The position numbers were made by a program, and so were the translations under genes. Below the pieces are notes generated by a model, which saw only the letters and a program-made list of their open reading frames with translations, made no database searches and had not been told where the DNA came from. From assembly GCA_041740975.1 (NCBI GenBank), contig JBGSKV010000005.1:1-11327 (forward strand): a stretch of 11,327 nt of DNA, written 5' to 3'. Shown piece after piece: positions 6,652-11,327 of the stretch. Positions within the stretch are counted from its first letter, which is position 1. The number at the start of each line of letters is the position of its first letter. Origin of the DNA: JBGSKV01 sp041740975 (GTDB taxonomy: Bacteria; Bdellovibrionota_B; Oligoflexia; Oligoflexales; JALZUQ01).

Positions 6652-7857
6652 GTGTCTCACCCTTCCGACTCCAATTCTTCCGATCTTAACGTCGACATTT
6701 TGTCCGATGCCTTAAAGGGTCGCGTCATTGATTTCATTATCAGTGGCTCCATCGGTGCGATGGAAAGCCCGCGACTCATCCGTGCATTGCGACGATTGGG
6801 TGCTGAGGTTCGCCCTTGGCTCACCAAAGGTGGTAGTGAGTTCACAACTGTGACCGCATTAGAGTGGGCCTCAGCTCAAAAAGTCCGGCTGGAGTTTTCG
6901 GGAACGGATTCTCATATTGCGACGGGCGATGCATGCGTCATTGCTCCAGCATCTACTCAAATGCTGGCGAAGTTAGCTTGGGGTGATACGAATACCCCGG
7001 CCAGTGCACTTGCAACATCTTATTTGGGAATGAAAAAACCCGTACTTGTTTTGCCGGCGATGCACGACAGCCTTTGGAAAGCGCCGTCCACGCAGCGCAA
7101 CATCGACGTCATGAAAACACTGGAACCATGGGTTCGATTTCTTCGGTCTCGAACTGAGGAAGGAAAGCAAAAAATGCCCGAGCCGGCGTTCTTTGCCAAT
7201 CAAGTTGCGCATATACTGAATGAAAATAAAAAACCTGTACTCGTCACCATGGGCGGCACCCGAGGATACATTGATAGCGTCCGTTTCGTCGCAAATTATT
7301 CAACCGGGGCTTTAGGATCTATGATCAGCGAAGAGCTTTACCGCCAAGGGTTTGAGACGCAAGTCGTTTGCGGGCCTTGCCCCATTCGCCCGCTCATAGC
7401 CGATTCCATATATAACGTCGAAACCAATGACGCGATGACTAAACAAATCGCTAAACTCAGTTACGTTGCGGCGGTTTGCGCAGCTTCTGTTTTAGATTAC
7501 ATTCCTAGTACACAACAAGGTGGCAAAATTAAATCCGATAAAGCCGAGTTAGTTGTTCAAATGAAAAAAACCGAGAAAATTATTGCGAAGATTTTGCCGA
7601 AACATCCCGTCAAAGTAGGTTTTAAATTAGAAGTCGGCCTAGACGAGAAAAAAGGTGGCGAAATTTTCGCGGATTATGCAAAACGCTATGATTTAAGTTG
7701 CTTCGTTCTTAACGATCTCAAAAACGTTGACAGTCAGAAGCATCGAGCCGACGTCTTTTCAAAAAATAGCCCGAAGGTTACTCTTAGTTCCAAAAAAGAT
7801 ATCGCCATTTACATTGCTCAACATGTTCAATCTCAATTAGAAAAAAGTCATGCGTAA
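6652..7857 (+). CDS. coaBC: CoaBC-like phosphopantothenate-cysteine ligase / decarboxylase with altered decarboxylase motifs
   Basis: The 401-residue product matches the Dfp/CoaBC architecture, which makes 4'-phosphopantetheine for coenzyme A. The N-terminal flavoprotein half (about 22-185) has SGSIGAMESPRLIRALR, the conserved His88 and an APAS motif. The C-terminal ligase half (about 194-395) has GGTRGYID (201-208), Asn215 in NYSTGALG, GKIKSDK (291-297), GFKLE (323-327) and LND (353-355), so ligase residues look intact. In the decarboxylase half the usual PASANT reads PASTQM (99-104), the usual PxMNxxMW reads PAMHDSLW (135-142), and the Cys-bearing clamp (CGxxGxGRM) reads roughly RTEEGKQKM with no Cys. 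Start GTG 6652 lacks a clear ribosome site and is probably coupled to the upstream gene. The symbol reflects homology; decarboxylase activity is in doubt. Confidence 0.88.
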   Translation: MSHPSDSNSSDLNVDILSDALKGRVIDFIISGSIGAMESPRLIRALRRLGAEVRPWLTKGGSEFTTVTALEWASAQKVRLEFSGTDSHIATGDACVIAPASTQMLAKLAWGDTNTPASALATSYLGMKKPVLVLPAMHDSLWKAPSTQRNIDVMKTLEPWVRFLRSRTEEGKQKMPEPAFFANQVAHILNENKKPVLVTMGGTRGYIDSVRFVANYSTGALGSMISEELYRQGFETQVVCGPCPIRPLIADSIYNVETNDAMTKQIAKLSYVAAVCAASVLDYIPSTQQGGKIKSDKAELVVQMKKTEKIIAKILPKHPVKVGFKLEVGLDEKKGGEIFADYAKRYDLSCFVLNDLKNVDSQKHRADVFSKNSPKVTLSSKKDIAIYIAQHVQSQLEKSHA

Positions 7858-8596
7858 ATATTTAGTGGCTATATACCTCTGGACTTCGGTGCTTTTGTAC
7901 TCCATGCGGGCCGGCTTTCAGCTACGTCTTTCGGATACACTCATACGTCTCGGATTAAGTAAAAAAGCTCGCGAACAAAGTGCCCACGAAATTGGGACTG
8001 TTTGGGCCACTTCCATCTTCCATTCTATGAAAGGCTGGTGGGAAATTCGCGTGGAAGGCAAAGCGAACCTCTTGCCAGCAGATGTTGCTTCCGTTTTTGT
8101 CTGTAACCATCAAAGCATGACAGACATTTGGGCGCTCTATTTTGTCGACAAACCTTTTCGCTGGATGGCCAAAGACAAACTCTTTCTGCTACCTTTTACC
8201 GGCTTCGGTATGAAGATGGCCGGTTACATTCCCGTTAAACGCCATGACTCTCGCTCGCGCTTGGAAGCACTCGCCAGAAGTGAACAGTGCTTGCGTGAAG
8301 GTGCGAGCATGTTGTTCTTCCCGGAAGGCACGCGGTCACGAGACGGAAAACTTCTGCCGTTCAAAACCGGAGCTTTCAAGTTAGCGGCTGACTTGAATGT
8401 GCCTATTCAACCCATTGTTATTGACGGTGCGCAGAAACTTTTGCAAAAGCACACGATGTGGCCCGGAAAATCCACGGTCCGGATCAAGATATTGCCGGCA
8501 ATTTATAAGAAAGAAAGTGAGACGGCCCAGTCTCTTAAAGACCGCGCCAGGTTGGCCATTGCCCAAACCCTTGAAACCCTTAGAAATGATGCCTAG
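7850..8596 (+). CDS. plsC: 1-acyl-sn-glycerol-3-phosphate acyltransferase
   Basis: Transfers an acyl chain to lysophosphatidic acid to make phosphatidic acid in membrane lipid synthesis. The 248-residue length is typical. Motifs in order are NHQSMTD with the HX4D pair His87 and Asp92, the WMAKDKLF segment (105-112), FPEGTRS (157-163) and VPIQPIVI (184-191). A hydrophobic N-terminus (about 5-18) would hold it at the inner membrane. The start ATG lies inside the end of coaBC (an 8-bp overlap that includes the coaBC stop), so translation is likely coupled. The exact acyl acceptor cannot be read from sequence. Confidence 0.94.
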   Translation: MRKYLVAIYLWTSVLLYSMRAGFQLRLSDTLIRLGLSKKAREQSAHEIGTVWATSIFHSMKGWWEIRVEGKANLLPADVASVFVCNHQSMTDIWALYFVDKPFRWMAKDKLFLLPFTGFGMKMAGYIPVKRHDSRSRLEALARSEQCLREGASMLFFPEGTRSRDGKLLPFKTGAFKLAADLNVPIQPIVIDGAQKLLQKHTMWPGKSTVRIKILPAIYKKESETAQSLKDRARLAIAQTLETLRNDA

Positions 8597-8709
8597 TCGA
8601 TTGTTGTTCGATTCTGCGTCGCTAAACCTTCGAAGAGCAAGTATATTGGTACTAAATCAAAATTAATTGAGAATGCGGCCAGATACTTTGAGGATGAGGA
8701 AAGTAAGAG

Positions 8710-9306
8710 ATGGAAAAGCAAGTACCTGAAACGGCCCAGCCCAAAATCTCCCAATCGACATCAGTCAGTCACTCCCCATTCTTGGGTGCGGCGGCTGATT
8801 CTGAACCTGAGCATTTGAGCCTTGAACAATATGCATCTTTGAAAAATATTTCAATCGAAGCCGCTTGGACGCAAGTTCAGCGGGGACAAGTTCTGGCTCG
8901 GTTCAAGGATGATGAATTGTCAATTTTTCTGCAAGAAGCTCCTCGATTGAATTATTCGGCTCCCAAACCTTCGCAAAATATGTTGATGCCTTTGCCTCAA
9001 TCAAACCATCGCCAACAAAATCAAATCGTATCAAACAGTCCGTCTGAGCTGTCCTTGTTGATCGACCATTTAAGTTTAGCAAAAGAAGAAAACCTTGAAC
9101 TCATTCGCTTTACGCAATCAACCTTGACCGAAATGCGCCAAACTTACGAGGCCGGCGCTAAATTGAAAGAGCAGGCTATTGCCGAAGCGAAAACGCAGAC
9201 ACAACTTGCGGAAGAAAAGTTAGCCAAAGCATTGATGGACATCGAAAACCTGAAGCAGCAAATTGAAGATTTAAAGATGCTAGAAAAAATTAAGCTGAAC
9301 ACCTAA
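8710..9306 (+). CDS. Helix-turn-helix plus coiled-coil protein, hypothetical
   Basis: The 198-residue product has three parts. Residues 1-34 are polar and probably disordered. Residues 36-76 (LSLEQYASLKNISIEAAWTQ onward) resemble a MerR/excisionase-type winged helix-turn-helix, with a first helix, a turn at KNIS and a recognition helix. A Pro/Gln/Asn-rich linker (77-112) follows, then a long coiled coil (113-195) with heptad Leu/Ile spacing. No signal peptide is seen. GAGGA (8696-8700) lies nine bases before the ATG. The layout recalls DNA-binding/coiled-coil proteins such as RacA or KfrA, but I see no sequence link to them. A role in nucleoid organisation or regulation is a guess. It lies 113 bases after plsC and 22 before the next gene. 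Confidence 0.8.
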   Translation: MEKQVPETAQPKISQSTSVSHSPFLGAAADSEPEHLSLEQYASLKNISIEAAWTQVQRGQVLARFKDDELSIFLQEAPRLNYSAPKPSQNMLMPLPQSNHRQQNQIVSNSPSELSLLIDHLSLAKEENLELIRFTQSTLTEMRQTYEAGAKLKEQAIAEAKTQTQLAEEKLAKALMDIENLKQQIEDLKMLEKIKLNT

Positions 9307-9328
9307 TTTTTTAGAAAGTTAAGAAACT

Positions 9329-9733
9329 ATGAGCATCCCTAAGATTTTCATTGCTCTTGTCATGCTTTTCACGTCACTCAATGCAAACGCGCAAGAGGTA
9401 TATTCATGCCAAAGCGTAACCAAAGATAAAAAAGTCCACGAATGTTCCGAGTTTATGTTCAAAGGAAGTTCTGAAAAGCCAGATGCAGTAAATAGCTTCG
9501 TTGCAGATGTTAAAATCTGCCTTTCAGGCGATGGAAAATATTCAACCACGATTCAAAAAGCCGAATGTCCGAAATCCTTTGGGTACTGCGAAAATCAAAC
9601 CGATGGTTACATCAAACGCGCTCATTATTACAGTAAGAGCCGCCTCTCCCATGGTAAAAAAATATGCAACAATGATGGCATGCTCGCCAAATTCAAGCTT
9701 CTGCATCAGTTTAAATTCGTTGAACGACCTTAA
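9329..9733 (+). CDS. Small secreted six-cysteine protein, hypothetical
   Basis: The 134-residue product has a signal peptide (MSIPKIFIALVMLFTSLNANA, cleaved before Gln22). The mature protein has six cysteines (27, 39, 64, 80, 87 and 113) and would suit three disulfides in the periplasm or outside the cell. It is rich in Lys and aromatic residues. I do not recognise a family. The ribosome site is weak (AAGAA before ATG). The 22-base gap to the helix-turn-helix gene, with no terminator between, suggests one transcript. Its stop codon is 16 bases from the convergent ATP-grasp stop, with no clear hairpin terminator in between. Confidence 0.78.
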   Translation: MSIPKIFIALVMLFTSLNANAQEVYSCQSVTKDKKVHECSEFMFKGSSEKPDAVNSFVADVKICLSGDGKYSTTIQKAECPKSFGYCENQTDGYIKRAHYYSKSRLSHGKKICNNDGMLAKFKLLHQFKFVERP

Positions 9734-9753
9734 TGATTCACAAACGACTTTAA
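9723..9753 (+). repeat. Short direct repeat over convergent stop codons
   Basis: AACGACCTTAA (9723-9733) and AACGACTTTAA (9743-9753) match at 10 of 11 bases, 20 bases apart. The first contains the stop of the secreted-protein gene and the second that of the ATP-grasp gene. It may be chance or a local duplication. Confidence 0.4.
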
Positions 9754-10781
9754 GAGGCTGAATTGAGGCCAAGCTTCACTATTTTTCGAATTAAATCCTC
9801 ATGCTCAATCCCGGATTTCTTTGCAGAAAGTGCAAACTCATCTTGATTGTTAACGGCAGGATTTGGATTTGCTTCAATGAAATAGATTTGATTGTGTGCA
9901 TCGACGCGGAAGTCTATACGGGCATACCCTTGTAGTCCAAGAACCTTATAAATTTTTTTGGCTTCGATTTGCAATCGTCGAGCGAGCATGGGATCCGTAC
10001 AATCCGTGCGAACAATGCCGTGACGTTTTTGATAATCTCGGTTCCATTTGGCCTGAAAAGACGCGATGCGATGGGAAGCCGCGGCGTCCTCATCTTTACT
10101 TTTAGAAAAGCTCAATTCGACCGGAGAGAGAGTCTGGATGCGCAAATTACCTAGTAGTCCGACATACATATCTCGACCGGCTATAAATTCTTCGATGATG
10201 ACATCGGTCTCATACTTTTCATGTAAGTAAGTCATACGCTCCATTGCATCTTCGCTGGACTGCGCAATGGAACATTGATGAATCGCTTCACTGCCTTCGA
10301 ATCCCAGTGGCTTGACAATAACGGGAAGTGGAAAGTCATCCGCCAATTTTGCCAAAGGCTGCGCTGCGGGTGAAACAATATACTTGGGAACCAAAATATT
10401 CTTATTTGCTAAGATAAGTTTACTGAGGGCTTTGTCCTTGCAAAGGCTTAATCCTTTAGCCCCTACACCCGTATAACTAACACCCAAAAGTTCAAGCATC
10501 GCCACTAAGTGCGATTCTTTATCGCGGTCGTTATTAAAGGCTTCTAGTAAATTGAAAACCAGGTCTGGTTGCCATTCCTTAATATCTCGCACGAGTCCTT
10601 CAATATCATTGAACACACCAAACATACGGACGTCGTAACCAAGCTTTTTCAAGCACGAAACTACTTGGAATTCGTCTCGCCAATCGGCTTGCCCGCGCAT
10701 CCACGTGTGATCGCTACGAGGAGGAGTCGCCTCCAATACCTCATAAATAACTAGAATGCGTTTTTGTTTTGTGTCTGACAC
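9750..10781 (-). CDS. ATP-grasp ligase, D-alanine-D-alanine ligase-like
   Basis: The 343-residue product has the ATP-grasp fold. Visible parts are an N-terminal Rossmann-like region (KRILVIYEV), the linker LGVSYTGVGAKGLSLCKDK (100-117), the ATP-binding VIVKPLGFEGSEAI (154-167), IIEEFIAGRDMYVG (195-208), and the metal site ARIDFRVD with FIEANPNP (287-308), where Asp290, Glu303 and Asn305 are candidate ligands. The GGxSxEHEVS and HGxxGEDGxxQG signatures of true Ddl enzymes are missing, and the usual NTxPG reads NPNP. It is therefore probably a ligase of another carboxylate-amine pair, with substrate unknown. Start GTG 10781 has AGAGG seven bases upstream. No partner gene is nearby in an operon. 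Confidence 0.88.
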   Translation of the reverse strand: MSDTKQKRILVIYEVLEATPPRSDHTWMRGQADWRDEFQVVSCLKKLGYDVRMFGVFNDIEGLVRDIKEWQPDLVFNLLEAFNNDRDKESHLVAMLELLGVSYTGVGAKGLSLCKDKALSKLILANKNILVPKYIVSPAAQPLAKLADDFPLPVIVKPLGFEGSEAIHQCSIAQSSEDAMERMTYLHEKYETDVIIEEFIAGRDMYVGLLGNLRIQTLSPVELSFSKSKDEDAAASHRIASFQAKWNRDYQKRHGIVRTDCTDPMLARRLQIEAKKIYKVLGLQGYARIDFRVDAHNQIYFIEANPNPAVNNQDEFALSAKKSGIEHEDLIRKIVKLGLNSAS

Positions 10782-10801
10782 GACGAGACCTCTATATGTC
10801 T

Positions 10802-10829
10802 ATTTTATCGTATTTTAGGCTATTTTCAA
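10802..10829 (-). promoter_or_regulatory. Candidate promoter of the ATP-grasp gene
   Basis: On the minus strand TTGAAA (10829-10824) and TAAAAT (10807-10802) are 16 bases apart, close to sigma-70 consensus. The start of transcription would fall near 10795, leaving a leader of about 14 bases that still contains the AGAGG ribosome site. Confidence 0.6.
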
Positions 10830-10840
10830 AAAAGTTGAAC

Positions 10841-10859
10841 TCACGGTCTAAGACTGTGA
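10841..10859. promoter_or_regulatory. Palindrome upstream of the ATP-grasp promoter
   Basis: TCACGGTC (10841-10848) and GACTGTGA (10852-10859) form an 8-bp inverted repeat with one G-T pair around TAA. Its centre lies near -55 relative to the inferred start, a usual place for an activator site. It lacks a following U-tract on either strand. Confidence 0.4.
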
Positions 10860-10915
10860 AAGGAGTGGCCTAAGGCTTTGAAAACAGAATTGAGCCAAAC
10901 ATAATTTATAGATAA

Positions 10916-10965
10916 ATGAACGGCCGCTTCGCGGCCGGATATCTAATTTTGCTCCGCCTATCACA
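10916..10965 (-). repeat. Right inverted copy of the acnA-terminator block
   Basis: The complement of this stretch matches 161-210: 22 exact bases including the CGGCCGC/GCGGCCG hairpin (10921-10937), then a 13-base diverged spacer, then 14 of 15 bases. In this copy the second arm of the terminator stem is not next to the first; a matching arm lies at 11186-11193, across a 227-base insert. It therefore does not form a terminator here. Confidence 0.75.
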
Positions 10966-10968
10966 CTC

Positions 10969-11106
10969 ACAGTTTACATTTCCATGTTTGATTGGTCCGG
11001 TTCTCCCGGGTTAGATTTGACTGGGCGGTGTCGGCTGATGCAGCCTCAATGCCCAGTCAAATCTAACCCGGCTCAACCGTCCCAGCCAACCATCGGGTAA
11101 AACTGT
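10969..11106. repeat. 138-bp imperfect palindrome with a perfect 21-bp core stem
   Basis: Arms 11006-11026 and 11051-11071 are perfectly complementary (from CCGGGTTAG to CTGGGC). The 24-nt loop contains its own hairpin, GGCTG/CAGCC around ATG. Outside the core, pairing continues across a symmetric CTC/CTC internal loop through CGGTT/AACCG (10998-11002 with 11075-11079), then an imperfect stretch, and ends with ACAGTTTAC (10969-10977) against GTAAAACTGT (11097-11106). No U-tract follows. It fits a mobile palindrome (MITE- or REP-like) better than a terminator; no transposase is present. Confidence 0.85.
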
Positions 11107-11112
11107 TACGGC

Positions 11113-11195
11113 GAGGCTCCGCACACGAGTGCGTGCCCGCACGAGTTGCCTCCGCAACGGTTGCTCGATTTAGGGATCATGTTTGGCGGAGCCTC
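11113..11195 (+). repeat. Nested hairpins, possible structured RNA or DNA element
   Basis: GAGGCTCCGC (11113-11122) pairs perfectly with GCGGAGCCTC (11186-11195). Inside are two small hairpins, GTGCG/CGCAC (11129-11133 with 11138-11142) and GTTGC/GCAAC (11145-11149 with 11154-11158), each with a 4-nt loop. The result is a multibranched fold. No promoter is evident, so transcription is unproven. Confidence 0.55.
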
Positions 11196-11201
11196 ACTGT
11201 T

Positions 11202-11259
11202 GGAGATTTTGAGCTTTGCGAAGTGGTGGTGGAAACTTCTCAGCACTGTCTCCAGAGGG
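11202..11259 (-). repeat. Right inverted copy of the 100-157 block
   Basis: The complement of this stretch aligns without gaps to 100-157 at 42 of 58 positions. It can also fold, as TGGAGA (11201-11206) with TCTCCA (11249-11254) and TGAG/CTCA inside. It overlaps the first bases of the right direct-repeat copy. Confidence 0.65.
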
Positions 11260-11327
11260 GGTTGTGAGCGCAGGACGCGCGAACACCAGCGCAGCCTGGG
11301 CAGGAGCTCTGGTACAAATAAAAATCC
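11253..11327 (+). repeat. Direct repeat, right copy (75 bp, reaches window end)
   Basis: This is the partner of 2-76, with 71 of 75 bases identical. In this copy the closing stem is one pair longer: CCAGAG (11252-11257) with CTCTGG (11307-11312). The match runs to the last base of the window, so the repeat may continue beyond it. The minus-strand frame through this region is open from the window end to a stop at 11106-11108, but see the left copy for why it is not called a gene. Confidence 0.85.

Noticed and set aside
11253..11312. Cyclic-di-GMP riboswitch or similar known RNA
   Set aside because: The conserved core of the c-di-GMP-I class is not found; only short GGACGC-like words match.
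11106..11327. Open minus-strand frame reaching the right window edge
   Set aside because: It runs through repeats; three of four differences between the repeat copies would change the amino acid, so no protein-level conservation is seen.
2..11327. A mobile element or genomic island bounded by the direct repeats
   Set aside because: The genes between are core metabolism with no integrase, transposase or phage genes, and base composition looks uniform.

Overview
This window looks like chromosomal DNA of a Bdellovibrio-like bacterium (Bdellovibrionota). That assignment is an inference from gene content, moderate GC and gene style; no lineage marker such as rRNA is present. Most of the window is core metabolism and cell-envelope genes in short operons. 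I see no phage, transposase, CRISPR array or toxin-antitoxin genes.

Layout. Positions 1-214 hold repeats and the acnA terminator. A minus-strand aconitase gene (acnA, 215-2893) is divergent from a plus-strand HU/IHF-type DNA-binding gene (3141-3425). A large hairpin terminator (3441-3503) separates that gene from a convergent minus-strand operon, which in reading order encodes an outer-membrane beta-barrel protein (6259-5639), homogentisate 1,2-dioxygenase (hmgA, 5621-4302) and an exported cyclophilin-type prolyl isomerase (4293-3502). A divergent control region (6260-6480) leads to a plus-strand operon: a very basic 53-residue protein (6481-6642), a CoaBC-like flavoprotein (6652-7857) and a PlsC-type acyltransferase (7850-8596). 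Next come a helix-turn-helix/coiled-coil protein (8710-9306) and a small secreted six-cysteine protein (9329-9733). A convergent minus-strand ATP-grasp ligase (10781-9750) with its own promoter completes the coding part.

The most unusual part is the two non-coding ends. A 75-bp sequence at 2-76 recurs in direct orientation at 11253-11327 (71/75 identical). Just inside it the ends are related as inverted repeats: 100-157 matches the complement of 11202-11259 (42/58, no gaps), and 161-210 matches the complement of 10916-10965. In the left copy these two blocks are almost adjacent and form the acnA terminator. In the right copy they are 236 nt apart, and the extra DNA carries a 138-bp imperfect palindrome (10969-11106) with a perfect 21-bp core stem, followed by nested GC-rich hairpins (11113-11195). 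The right end therefore looks like a terminator-type repeat expanded by a palindromic insert.

How the genes fit together: acnA (TCA cycle) and hmgA (tyrosine/phenylalanine catabolism) feed central carbon metabolism; coaBC and plsC serve coenzyme A and phospholipid synthesis; the prolyl isomerase and beta-barrel protein act in the envelope. The CoaBC-like protein has altered residues in the decarboxylase half and is the coding gene most worth a second look.
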